Made by a program: the position numbers and the translations under genes. Positions 34,186 through 45,717 of a stretch of DNA of 64,000 bases are shown here, one piece after another (position 1 is the stretch's first letter; each line of letters begins with the position of its first letter). The notes beneath the pieces are model-generated. The model saw only the letters and a list, made by a program, of their open reading frames with translations. It did not search any database and was not told the DNA's origin. The DNA comes from Codonopsis lanceolata (taxonomy: Eukaryota; Streptophyta; Magnoliopsida; Asterales; Campanulaceae): positions 55,383,573 to 55,447,572 of the forward strand of contig CM028381.1 of assembly GCA_013146195.2 (NCBI GenBank), read 5' to 3'.

Positions 34186-35880
34186 GTCCACAATAATGCT
34201 CAAATAGGCTAGAGGGGGGTGAATAGCCTATGATGCCAATTTAAAAAAATTTCTTTTGGATATATATAAAGCATAGTTTTGAATTTAAGCAGCGGAAAGT
34301 AAAGAGGCTTTAGATTTGGAGAAGTCTTAAGTGGCTGTACACGAATATATGATCAGAACAACAGCACACTTAAAACTTCTTTCAAATGCAGACTCAGGAA
34401 ATTAGTTAGAGAATAACTTTTCTAAAGATAAATTAATTTGTAAAAAGCTCACAGATATATAAGGACTGAGAGATAAGTAATTGTAAGAACATATGAATTT
34501 ATTTAAAGATAAATTGCATATTACATCAGCCTAAATAATCTATCTACAGTTTCTGTTTTTGTCCTCCCAAACCTTAATCCTTACTTAATTATCCATTCAT
34601 GAATAATTAAGCAATAGGGGGCAATAGGAGTCTAAAATGAGAAACTGTTTTGAGAAGAGAATTTTCAAGGTCGTTCAGATAAAAAGTATCTGAACGATTG
34701 AGTGCAAAGCACTCGGCCTTCCATGATGAATGATTATTGCACAAATCTGAAGATATGAATGTAATATCTACAGTCAGCTCTTCATTTTCTTCAGACATTA
34801 TCTACCATCAATCTTCCGATCTTGATTTCTGTCTTATGAAGTTTCCGATCAATCTCTTCTCTTCTACCAAGCTTTTCTTCCTAGTAATCCACTGAGAGTG
34901 TCTTACTAAGATCTGGATGAGTTTGCAATCTGTGTCGAGATCTGAGATGCGTTGGTGAGGACGATCTCGTTGTCGATCTCTTTTCTTTGAAGCTCTAGAG
35001 TGAGTTCTGATTTCAACTTCGCATGGGCGTGTATCAGTCACTCGTTGCTCGTCATCTGTATCATCTGTTTTTTGTCTTGGGTAAAAAGAGGATTTATATA
35101 GATTTGAATCAATGTGATCGTTGAGAGATGAAGATTTGATGTTTCTATCCGTTTAGAGATATAGTCGATGAAGTCTATCGGATAGAGATCTTTGTCCATA
35201 AGATCTTTGACTTGTTTGGGGCAAAGATTTAGTCCTGTAGATCTTGGAACTTGTTGTCTGTCAGACTGTGTTGATAAGTCTCTGAAAAGTAGGTCTAATG
35301 TCTGTTGCACTGTCAGGTGGTCTATTCAATAAAGTAATTGTTTTTTGACTTTATCAGACCACGTGAGTGAGAGAAAGTCTTGTAGCTTTAACTGTGTCAT
35401 GCTTTCTGAGGCTTGAACATATTTGTCTTGATTTGAACTGCTCCTAGTCTTTTCTCTGTAGCATGTGCAAAATTAAGTCTGCCAGTGGAATGCTTCGGGC
35501 CAGTGGAACAAGTCTTCCGATTCAGGAGAACTGATGTCTGTTGGTACGAACCTTTTAATTTGTAGTATGTCTGCTGGTGGTGAGTCTTCAAGATGTTCTA
35601 ATCTTATTCACTGAAGGCTTTTGACATAGCTGCAAGTCTTTCGGTGCTTAGTGTGTCTAAAGCACTGGTCTGTTTGATCATCATGTAAGAAGGTAGGACT
35701 TGATCAGGTCGCACCTAATCTAAGACCTATGTGATGTCACACAAATTGCCACGCTAACCGGTACGCATACCTTTTATCCACTCATGATGACTCACTTGTA
35801 ATGGGGGCAAGCAAATCAACATAAATAGAATATGGAAGGTGATAAGTAAATTATCAAGAAGTATATTCCATCACAGGGGC
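34181..35880 (+). mobile_element. LTR-like repeat, copy 2 (TGTTGGTCC family)
   Basis: Begins TGTTGGTCCACAATAATGC, followed by CTAGAGGGGGGTGAATAGCC. Toward the end GCCACGCTAACCGGTACGC parallels the end of copy 1 at about 28670. GTC/TCTG-rich middle sections hold short ORFs without protein-like features. It starts exactly at the edge of a TA microsatellite. The right boundary is approximate. Confidence 0.5.
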
Positions 35881-36308
35881 TGACCAATAATTTTTATGAT
35901 ATTCGACCTAGACCATTCGAATGGTGGATCCCGGAAAGAGTATAGTCCCTTCGCCTGAGATCAGTCCAATCTTGGGGAGTCGAAAGGCAGGTGGAATACG
36001 AAGATTCTATACGCTGGAGAAAGAATCCATTATTCCAGGAAAAGTCCCGGGATTGTCAAAACAAAGCGGGTGCTTGTCCGATCAATCTTAGGAGAAAATG
36101 AATAATAATAAAGTAATAAAGGCACACTATACTCAGAACCCAAAAGCCTGAAACCTTCCCTTCTGATACCTTCAACCCCTTTTCCTCAGAAACTTGGCCC
36201 GAGTTTGGAAAGAAAGAGATAGCACCGGTCGGTTGATACGGGATACATGCACATGGGTCAGATAAGAAAATATCAGAATCAGTTCAGAGAGTACAGATTT
36301 GGACAGAA
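35881..36308 (+). other. Leader-like DNA before the gag-like fragment
   Basis: No ORF of note. It leads without a visible break into the ATG at 36309, so it may be the 5' untranslated part of the same retroelement. Confidence 0.35.
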
Positions 36309-36954
36309 TGGCCACCAAGAATGAGCAGTCTACTGTGGGTACTGATATAGGAGCTCCAGGATACGCTCCAATTCCTGCTATGCAGTAATTGTTAGATCAA
36401 AATTTAGGTGCACATGATGATCGCTTATTGAGCCAGATAACAACCCTCATTCAAGGTCCAATGCCCAATGGTGAGGGAATCACTTTCCCCGCAACCCCTC
36501 AAGAAGCATCTACTTCTCATACTCCTCTAAACCCAAACCTTAAGCCAAACACTAACCTTCCACCAACCGCTAGCACCTAAATCACCAATTTCTCACCAAA
36601 TACTTATTACCAAAATTTCAACCCTTTCCTACCAAACTCATCATATCCTTTCTCAAACGCCAATATACCCCAAAATCCAAATGACCTCCCAGTTCCCATC
36701 ACTAATCCACTCCAAAATAGCCCACATATAGACCACAAAAGTTATACCCAGCCGGGACATGTAACGACCTATCTACCTTTGAATGATCCTAGTCAGACTG
36801 AAACCACTAATAACCTACCTCCTCAGAATCCCTACCAAATACCTCACCAAGGAACAAACCCAGCGCCACCTCCCATAAAATTAGAGGCAAACATGGAGAA
36901 CCTAAAAAGTGTGATGCTCAAAGTCTTGAACAATGGGGAATTTTCTACGTAGGT
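36309..36954 (+). pseudogene. Broken gag-like fragment of a retroelement
   Basis: From the ATG at 36309 a frame starting MATKNEQSTVGTDIGAPGY runs for about 210 codons with premature stops after about codon 26 and at 36578. The encoded text is rich in Pro, Asn, Thr and Gln (for example FPATPQEASTSHTPLNP and NLPPQNPYQIPHQGTNP), like the low-complexity N-terminal part of plant Ty3 gag polyproteins. No zinc knuckle, protease or reverse transcriptase is visible downstream. The frame ends just before an LTR-like start. This is an inference from composition and context; a degraded host gene cannot be excluded. Confidence 0.45.
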
Positions 36955-38440
36955 GATGAACTAAAATAAGTGTGATATTTAATATTGATTTTGTGCTTTA
37001 CCTTGTTGTAAATGTTGCACTTTTTATGGGTATTTTGTATGTTTGATGATTACATGTCTATGGGAGAGTGATGATGAAAAAGTGGAAAAAAAATATCAAG
37101 TTTAAAGAAAAAATTCGGATATCATGGTACCGAATGGGCATTCGCTATATATCTGAGGCGAGCTGTAACTGAATTTAGAATTAATGTCACGTTTTTAATG
37201 GGAATTTCATATTTTAGCCAATCTCCATAATTAGAGAATTATTATTCTCTAATTTGTTGTTATTTATTTTCTTTCTCTTTTGTAATTAATGAAAAAAATA
37301 GGATAAGAGATAGATTAGTTGTTGTGGACTTTGTCAACAACTACCAAGAGTGGGGGTTAGGAGTGGAGATCATGGCCTCTATAAAGGAGGAAAGACTTGG
37401 AGAGCAAGGAGGGGCTTAGCTATATAAGGAGAGGTTAGTTTTAGAAGTCGGCATGGAATCACAGACAAGACGGCTGATACACATAATCATACACACACAT
37501 ATACACTCGAAGATTTTGGTAGCAGCTTGCTCGTTTCTTCCATCACACTGCTAGGTTTATTTTCGTTTTGAATTCATTTTGTAAGTAATCTTTAATTATG
37601 TTTAGTGGCTAGTTTTATTTCTTCCAGTTAATGAACAAGTAATTCTTTACAAGTTTCTACTGTGAGATCTAAGTGTTTTAATTCTCAATTGGGTTTAAGT
37701 ATTTATTTGTTCTCTGTTTGTTTGTTGCAAAAGGAATTGTAACATATGATTATTATGCTTAGTTAATGTTTGTGGCCAAAACCTTAATTAACATAATAGT
37801 TCATTGCTAGTTATATCCGTTAATCCATAATTGTCATCGGGTTCTAACAAAGTAGCAAGTAACACACCGTTTAGGCATTACAAGCATATTCGGTCTGTGT
37901 TGCGGGAATGAATAATCTAAATTAAATGATATTGCTTCAATATGCACTGTTTAGAATCAGATCTCTCTCTCTCTCTTAATGCTTTCAAAACATTAAATCC
38001 TACGAACGTCTCGGGGGTTGTCTTTTGATTAGGGAAATAGTTAACGAGCTTCTCTTGACTATCGAGACAGTAAGGAGAGATTGGGTGTCTGGCGGTTGTC
38101 GACAACTATAACCAGTTTATTTGAAGCTGATTGAGTCATTTTTGCATCTATGACCAGTAGTAACTTTTAGAATTACATTAAGTTCATTGACTGAATTTTT
38201 CTCTTATTGAATTCAAACATCGTTTTCTGTTTTGTTTACATTTACTCATTTAAATTCAGCTTTTAGTTAATTCGTTCATTAGTAAGTAGTTATATTAAAA
38301 ATCTCATTCTTTATTTTAATTGCTTTGTTAAAATTCTTAAGAGAAGTAAATTCGACGTTCCCTGTGGATACGATCCCTACTACCCTATACTCGTTAAAAT
38401 ACAATTATTAAACTGTGAACAATGGTAGTAGAGTGAGCTT
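36954..38440 (+). mobile_element. LTR-like block with promoter and CCTGTGGATACGATCC motif
   Basis: Starts TGATGAACTAAAATAAGTG after TACGTAGG. It contains CTATATAAGGAGAGG near 37421, which resembles an LTR promoter, and ACGTTCCCTGTGGATACG near 38355, a motif I associate with the 3' region of Athila-type LTRs. The right end is not defined and no target duplication was confirmed. Its TGATGA start resembles that of the solo LTR at 31959-33970. Confidence 0.45.
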
Positions 38441-39014
38441 AACTGACTTTTTAAAATAGTAGGGTGACCAAATTGAGAATTAAGCCTCATTAATATTGAA
38501 ATAATGTGTGATTTTCTTTAAAGCCCATGAATATATGACCCAAAATTAAAGTAAGAAAAAAAAGTAAGCGTAAAGAGGTAAAAATAATGTCCTAAAAAAA
38601 CTTTGAAAAAAGACAATTATTTTGAGACGAACGATTAAAAAAAACAAGACAATATATATAATAGTTGTAATAGAAGAAACTCAACGGAGATGAAACGAAG
38701 TTATAACTTACCCCTTGAACTTTAAGACTTTTATTATTGTTGTTTCTAATTTTCAAAAAAAAAAATAAGCTTGTAGATTTGTCAAATAGGCCCTTATCAG
38801 TTAAACAATCCATGTAGCCACTTCCGTCACAAAACTAATGAGTTTTGGATGGAAGGTTTTATTTGGGAAAAAAAAACTTGGATTGAGGTCTTTTAATGAA
38901 AAAAAAAACGCATAGTTCAAAATAAATAAAAAAACTAAAATAAATCATAGTTTTTTTTTACGATTAACCCATTATTTTGTGACAAACATGTACCTTGCAA
39001 GCCTAGTCGGCTAG
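38441..39014. other. Intergenic DNA with degraded repeats
   Basis: A segment around 38695-38965 (TTATAACTTACCCCTTGAACTTTAA...GATTAACCC) loosely resembles the dispersed repeat at 17919-18130. No gene. Confidence 0.4.
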
Positions 39015-39461
39015 CAGGGCTGGCCCTGAGATTCGAGAGGCCCATGGCAAAAAAAAAAAAAAAAAAGGGGCTCCTTTATAAAAATGAAATCATTTAAATT
39101 TTAAAGTATTAGAAAAAAAAATTATAGCAAAAATTGAACACAAGATCTCTCACAATCTACCAAGTATATTAACCATTGGATCATCTATTCTAGATTATAA
39201 TTATCAACACATTATAACTTATATACAGTTCACAGACTGAAAAAAGTAACAGATTAAAACAAGTAACAACACATGATTCAAACCTAAAACCTTTTACTTA
39301 AATGATGAGCACCTTAACCAACAGATTAAGAGAATCAATTGTTAACCTTTTTGACACTTTAATATATATACTAAATATAAGGTAGTACCCAAACATTTGG
39401 GGCCCTGAAAAATTGGGGGCCCATGGCGGTAGTCCCTCCCGCCACCCCTGGGCCGTCCTTG
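39015..39461. mobile_element. hAT-like MITE (degenerate), 447 bp
   Basis: The left end CAGGGCTGGCCCTGAG and the complement of the right end (CAAGGACGGCCCAGGG) are similar, and GGCCCATGGC occurs near both ends. CAGGG...GGCCC ends are common in hAT elements. No intact 8-bp duplication is visible. The interior is AT-rich and non-coding. Confidence 0.55.
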
Positions 39462-39775
39462 CACCGACCGCCCATCGGACCACCACCACCTCCCTAGCCA
39501 TCTCACACTGCATGGTCCAAGCCTAGTCCATCCCCCAGCGCCAGCCCACCCGTCTGCCCCACACCCAATCCCTCCCCCACCCTTCTGACACTAACTGGGC
39601 CTTTCTCAGCCCCTCCCCACCCCCCGCCCCGGTCTGTTCCTCACCCAGTCCTTCCCCCACTTCTCCTACACTGACTGGGCCTTCCCAGTCCCTCCCTCAC
39701 CCAGCCCACACCTCAGCTTGCCCAGCCTCCACCACCTCTCGCCCAGCCTCCGCCACCATCTTCACCCAGAAAAAA
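39462..39775. repeat. C-rich minisatellite
   Basis: Imperfect units of roughly 80 bp built on ACACTGACTGGGCCTT and CCCAGTCCCTCCCCCACC. The strand asymmetry is extreme (C-rich on plus, G-rich on minus), so the minus strand could form G-quadruplexes. Confidence 0.7.
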
Positions 39776-40193
39776 AAAATAGTTTTGTTTTTCATTTAAT
39801 TAAAAACCAACTCCCGTCCAGCCCCACCACCTTCCGCCCACCTTTACCACTAATCTTGTTTTTTTTTTTTCATTTAATTATAAATTGAACAAATGACAAA
39901 TTGGTAAACTTTTTTTAAGTGTTGTATTAAGTATTATATAAGTGTTGTATTAAGTACCTATGTACTATGGGCGAATTGCAACTTTTCTGCCTCTATAAGA
40001 AGTAAATTAATTTATGAAAATCATTGGTCAAATATAATTAAGTTGATGAAACAAAAAGTCTACGTGAACTCTTTGATTAGAACGTTTTTTGCAACTAGCC
40101 AACGGGTCCTATAAGAAAAAAATTATTTCTTACTTGTTACTTTTTTAGTGTAACGGTTATGTCAGTGCGTTTAACGCACGGACATATATTTTT
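39776..40193. other. Intergenic DNA, no gene
   Basis: AT-rich; no recognisable element. Confidence 0.4.
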
Positions 40194-40464
40194 ATCACTC
40201 CTTTCATTTTCAAATTATTGTCGATTTTGAGTCGGTACACGGTTTAAGAAAAAATAATTGACTGTATTATAATTTATAAATATTGGTGAAATTTGTGGTT
40301 TTCTTTAATGTCCTTAAATATGCGGTCATAATTAAAATATGTCGAAAAAGTAAGGGTAAAATGGTAAAAATGTATTCTTTAAAAGGAAAGTTTTGAAAGA
40401 GGAGAATTATTTTAAAACGAACGAAAAAAGAAAGGAGAACGGTAATTTGAAAACGGAGGGTGTA
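40194..40464. mobile_element. Stowaway-like MITE
   Basis: The left end ACTCCTTTCATTTTCAAAT is matched by the complement of GGTAATTTGAAAACGGAGGG. The size of about 270 bp and CTCCxxxxNTTTTCAAA ends fit the same broad class as 14372-14634. Confidence 0.6.
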
Positions 40465-40909
40465 ATTTAATTGTACTACAAAAACAGAATAACTTATAGG
40501 AGAAAGAGTGAGTAATTGTTTTCGTATAAGGTTGAAAGTTGATTAAAAGGAGTAAGTTAAATTAGTTTACTAAATATTAATTTTTGTTATATACCTCCTA
40601 TACATTCAAATTTAAAAAAAATTGCTCTAGTAATCAAGATGAATATAGATATTAAAATGAAAGTCATTTCACATAACAGAAATATGATGCACTTACGTAC
40701 ATGTATTTAGCTCCACTAATTTTTTGTATTTTTGACATGCACATAGTCTATATCAATATAAACAAAATAATCAAAAACTCTTATTCCAACAAATAAGAAA
40801 ATAAATTTTAAATAAATTTACTTAACATTCACATTATCAATGTTATTTAACATCCATAAGCAAAAAATAGAAACCAGCAAGATTTTTTATATACATTCCT
40901 GATGCACGA

Positions 40910-40912
<3 letters not shown>

Positions 40913-40961
<49 letters not shown>
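40913..40961. repeat. (TA)n microsatellite
   Basis: Pure TA tract of about 48 bp. It is followed at about 40970-41110 by a diverged copy of the terminal segment of the long inverted repeat at 15352-17020. Confidence 0.95.
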
Positions 40962-40965
<4 letters not shown>

Positions 40966-41223
40966 AGGAGAGTCTATTTTCAACAATATTTTTTTCTTAT
41001 CCACTACATTATTAATTATTATTTTAAAATAATGTATATTTGAACAAAACTGCACTTTAGTTAATTACTTGTCATTTGAAGTTCGAACATTACATTTCAT
41101 ATTTCTAATAGATAATTATTTTTTATTTCCAAATTACTTATTTGAATATTTCTTTTATAAAATTGAGAAATATATTTCTTATTTCCATGCATATTACTTT
41201 TTATTTCTTAACACATACACTAA

Positions 41224-41916
41224 GGCTCCGTTTGTTTCAGGGAAAATGACTTCCGGAAAACGTTTTCCTCATTTTTCGATGTTTGGTAACCTCAGGAAAA
41301 TGTAGTCAACGTAAAACTTTTCCGAGTCAACGAAAAATGAAGCCTTCTTTTCCGGAAAATGACTTACGAATTCATTTTCCAAAAGTTCGAGCACCTCTCC
41401 GCCCTTCCACAAGTACACATTCACTCAACAAATAAATATATTTAGAAATATAAATGGAGTTTGTGCACACTATTTACAAATTATAATTTTAATAAATACT
41501 CACTACATCCTAAAATTAGTGTCAACTATATTATTTAGGACGTCCCAAATATTGTTCATTTTCTTTTTAAAACGTTTTTTTTTTCATATCAATTGTCAGT
41601 TTTTTTATTTGTATTTTTAAGATTGAAAAAAGATAGACCTTATTGATTTGACACGACTAATGATAAATTGAGATTACTAATGGAAAATTACTTAAATCTC
41701 AACACTATCTTATATTCAATATGAACATTAATATTATAATATATTTTTTTATTTATTCATATATTGATTTTCGTAGCATTTTCCGAACGTTTGCCAAACA
41801 CCCGAAAATGTTTTCCGGCATATTTTCAAAAGATTTACCAAACACCTAAAAACGAAATCTTTTCATTTTCCAAAAATCATTTTCCAAAAATCATTTTCCG
41901 TGAAACAAACGGAGCC
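41224..41916. mobile_element. Harbinger/Tourist-like non-autonomous element, 693 bp
   Basis: The ends GGCTCCGTTTGTTTC and GAAACAAACGGAGCC are perfect inverted complements, extending imperfectly into ACGGAAAATGA. The element is flanked by TAA on both sides (41221-41223 and 41917-41919), the 3-bp TWA-type duplication typical of PIF/Harbinger. The subterminal regions are dense in TTTTCCGGAAAA words. No transposase is present. Confidence 0.85.
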
Positions 41917-42352
41917 TAAAACGATTAAATTGTTGGAGCAATTAATAAACTAATTATTTCATTATATACAGAAGTATATAATGAAAGTTGACGAGTGATT
42001 AAAATATAGAAATACAAAATGAAATTTCAGTCAAGTCCGTGTATTTTTTTTAAATTCATTATTTCAAGGCGGTCAATTAATTATTAATAGAAGAAAAAAA
42101 CACTCAGATTTTTTTGAATATTAGGGTAAATGCGGTCAAAACTTGATTGGTTGGGTGCTCCGTTATAATCCATCAAAAAATGGTGCTAGTTAAATTGATT
42201 TTTGTTTCCAATGCACTGCCTTTTGTTTCCAATGCACTAGTTTTTGTTTCCAAATGCATGTCCAGCTATTAATGTTTGATAAATAGATGTTTCTATTTTT
42301 AAGAATTTGATTTTGACGGGATTTTATTATCTTTAAACTAGTTAAACTTTAA

Positions 42353-42355
<3 letters not shown>

Positions 42356-42396
<41 letters not shown>

Positions 42397-42408
42397 TATA
42401 TATATATT
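42356..42408. repeat. (TA)n microsatellite
   Basis: TA tract with one interruption. A short TTTTGTTTCCAATGCAC triplication lies before it, at about 42205-42260. Confidence 0.9.
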
Positions 42409-42705
42409 AACTACTAATTCTCAAGATTTTATGTCATTATATTGCTGAAAGAACAACTCTTTTCTAACGAATTAGTGTGGTGAAGTAACTTCTCCAGAAA
42501 ATTGCTTACTTGTAGACATTTTTTAAAAGAAAGTTATGAGCGGGAAATTTAAATGTGGTTTAAAAGTTCACATAACCATTAAATCCCCTTCTTTATGAGT
42601 TAGTATAATTAATTGATTAAATAATGAATTAGTAAATGATTCTTGCCAACTAATCAGATTTCATCTACACCGCTTGAATTGGGACTCCAAAAAAGTGGTT
42701 GAGTG

Positions 42706-43382
42706 TAGGAGTGGAATCGGAAGGATCCGTCCGATTAGCCTTATCCCGATTCTGTTCCGATAGAATTCGAGATTTTAATTTTCTTTTCGATCTCGTTCTC
42801 AATAAGTGTTGGGACTCAACGTGTCGGGATCCTGACAGTTCGGGAGATAAAAATCTCGTAAATCGTAATCCCGACTATAATATTTATGAACAATATCTAT
42901 GACACTAAAATATTTTTAAAATGTCTTCATTATGATTAAAATTTCAGACTGTATATTTACAAATATACTTGAATATTTACTTAATAGTGGGTATTGATGA
43001 ATCTGTCATTATAAACAAAATGCACATCTCACTCGCATGAGAAGAGTTGCACTAATGTAGAAACTTGATAGACAAAAAAACCACAACATTATGAAAATAA
43101 ATTTAATAAATACCATTAAGTAATTTTAGTAAGCACACAATAGACATTGTTTGAAAGATAGTCTCTTGGCTTGACAACAATAGCTCAAAATATTTAAAAA
43201 ATTAAAAAAATTAGTCGGGACGGGTCGGGAATCCGGATGGGATTGATATATTTCCCGAATCCCGTCCCGAAATAAGTTGGGACGGGAAAAATCCCGATAA
43301 AGTCGGGATCAGGATCATGTCGGGTTGGGATCAGGACGAGTGTCGGGTCAGGACAGGAAAACGGGACTTTTTGCCAGCCCTA
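42706..43382. mobile_element. hAT-type non-autonomous element, 677 bp
   Basis: Begins TAGGAGTGG and ends CCAGCCCTA, with an exact 8-bp duplication GTTGAGTG on both sides (42698-42705 and 43383-43390). Subterminal parts are dense in TCCCGA/TCGGGA words (for example GTCGGGACGGGTCGGG near 43213), as in hAT subterminal repeats. There is no transposase; the ORF at 42699-42902 is incidental. Confidence 0.88.
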
Positions 43383-43390
43383 GTTGAGTG

Positions 43391-43848
43391 TAATTAATTT
43401 TAGACAAAAAAAAACTTAGATGAGATAGTTTTACGAATTTTTCTTGTAAGACGGATACTCTTTACCCGACACATCCTGTATTTGTGTGTTGGACTGTGAG
43501 AATATAGGACTCCATCTTATAAATTAACATCTGTAATACTGTTTTACAAGAGACCGACTCTTAATTTCATCCGTAACGGACTAATGGTGAGTAAATTAAG
43601 TTTATTGTAGTATTGTTTTGACCCCGATAAATGCTGGAAAACATTCAAATTAATGGACCAAATGACGAAATTAAGTTTATGGTCACGTAAGTTACAAAAT
43701 TATTTCAACACCTTTCAAAATTTACTTAATTACCCTTTTTGGACATCCCAATTCGGACCATTTAAACCTATACCAATGCTTACCTAAAGAATAACTTATC
43801 TTCAAAGACTACAATTGTATTAATTATGTTATGAGGTGCTCTTCTTTA
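43391..43848. other. Intergenic DNA, no gene
   Basis: A weak inverted repeat, CTTGTAAGACGGATAC against TTACAAGAGACCGAC, spans about 43443-43560 and could be a decayed MITE. Nothing else was recognised. Confidence 0.4.
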
Positions 43849-44750
43849 AGAGCGGTCTTACGGATCATTATTCGTAAGGCAGGATTTATCCAGGTTAAAT
43901 GAGACAAAATTCAGAAATCTTAATGCAACTCCTTAATTTTTGAAAATTACAATGTCATCCCTTATGTTTATATATGGAGAGTGTCTTTTTTTACTATTAC
44001 ACAGTATCACTTTATAGTATAAAATGTGTCACTTTTGGCCTTAGAAGTATCACTTTCCATTTTAAATGAAAATTATAATTTTTTTTCCTAAAAAAATGTT
44101 ACTTTTTGGGCTTAAATGTGTCCCTTTTAGTCTTAAATGTATTATTTTCACTTTTGAAAAGTGTATTAATTTTTTTATAAATAAAAACCATTACATTTGA
44201 CATTAAAGTGTTACTTTATAACATTAAAAGTGTCACTTTTTAGCATTAAATATATTACTTTTGACCCTACAAGTGTCATTTTGCCTTATAGATAAAAATC
44301 GTCGCTATTGACCTTAAAAGTGCCAGTTTTTAGCATTGACAATGTTACGTTTTCGTATGAAATATGTCACTTTTGGCAATTAACGTTAGTCTTAAAGTGA
44401 CACTTTTTAGTCTTAAATGTGTCTCTTTTAAGTATTAAGAATGTTACTTTGTATTTTAATGAGAATTATAATATATTTCCCTTTATAGTAAATATAAAAA
44501 TTTCGACGACAAACTTTGGAAGTACAGGAACACCGAAACAAAATAAAGAACATCATACAAGTGATGGAGGAAGTCAAACCCAAGACCCCTCCCCGCTAAT
44601 TTCCAAACCTTAAGCGTTTCGACATGGACCGTCTCCACTAATGTATTTTTGTGGTTTTTTTGTAATATGTTGCTTATTTATTATGACCCGTAAATTTTTA
44701 AATGAGGCTTTGTTTTACGGATAGATTTAAGATCCATAAGACCGTTCTGC
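43849..44750. mobile_element. TIR element with internal 22-bp GTGTCACTTTT array
   Basis: AGAGCGGTCTTACGGATC near 43850 and the complement of GATCCATAAGACCGTTCT near 44748 form imperfect inverted ends. Between about 44000 and 44460 the DNA is a degenerate minisatellite of about 22 bp, GTGTCACTTTTTAGCATTAAAT. No protein. The superfamily is undetermined. Confidence 0.6.
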
Positions 44751-44802
44751 ACAAGTCTTTGCCTAATGTGATTACTATGTTCATAGAAATTTATTTTAAA
44801 AT

Positions 44803-45066
44803 TACTTCATATGTTCCTAAATTAGTGTTCTGTTTTGAATTTTAAGTCAAAATTGAGTGTTTTTCAAATGAAATTTAACGTATATTTATTTGAAATCATA
44901 AAACATATACTTTTGAGTATTTTTTACTTTTTAAATACTACAAATTACATATTTGATGATTTTTTTAAAAAATAAATAAATATAGGCCAAAAAAAATTTC
45001 ATTTGAAAAACACTTAATTTGATTCAAAAGTCAAAACAGTACTATAATTCAGGAACACAAAGAGTA
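44803..45066. mobile_element. Stowaway-like MITE with 75-bp TIRs, 264 bp
   Basis: The first and last 75 bp or so are inverted complements (GTTCCTAAATTAGTGTTCTG against CAGTACTATAATTCAGGAAC; GAGTGTTTTTCAAATGAAATTT shared). TA lies at both borders. No coding capacity. Confidence 0.8.
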
Positions 45067-45654
45067 TTATAATATCTACGACTACCATATAACCCATTAA
45101 TGTATTGATGATAATGAAATTGTTATTTTCTCGATCCCCATTTAATTGTCTACTTTTTGAAAAATATTACCTTAAAATGAATTTCACTTTTTATATAAAG
45201 TTACTAAAAAAATCATACAATTTGCTAGCTATTATATCCAATGAACTCTTGTCGAACTATAATATGAATACGAATGATATTCACGTATATGTCCGGCTAA
45301 ATTGACCTAAATTTTAAATTTTATCAAGTCTTTCTTTTTTCAATAAAAAAATTTATCTTACAAAATATATCCGTAAAATGCTAAGTTTTTGTGTGAAAAT
45401 AGAGATAGTAATATTTTGATGCTTGCTTTAAGTGCATTAATGATGTTGATATAGCATTTGGTTTTCTTTAATAATAATCTCCAAAAGTGAAAGAGAAACC
45501 CACATTAGAACAAATACTAGTTGTATTAAAGAACACACACTCCACTTCTCTCAAAAATGGCCGGGCTGGCCAGCAGACATTACGAATTCTTGAAAGTGAA
45601 AGATCCCTCGCATTCACTTTCATACCGATATTTATCCGCCTCCCACTTTCTCTC

Positions 45655-45662
45655 TATTTAAA
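45655..45662 (+). promoter_or_regulatory. TATA box of the VAP4-like gene
   Basis: TATTTAAA in TCTCTCTATTTAAAGGG, 56 bp before the ATG, which allows a short leader of roughly 25 nt. The region 45067-45654 upstream is AT-rich without another gene. Confidence 0.6.
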
Positions 45663-45717
45663 GGGTGAGAAGTGAGAACTCCAATTCAGAAATCTTTATT
45701 TTTGAAAAGACAGGACA

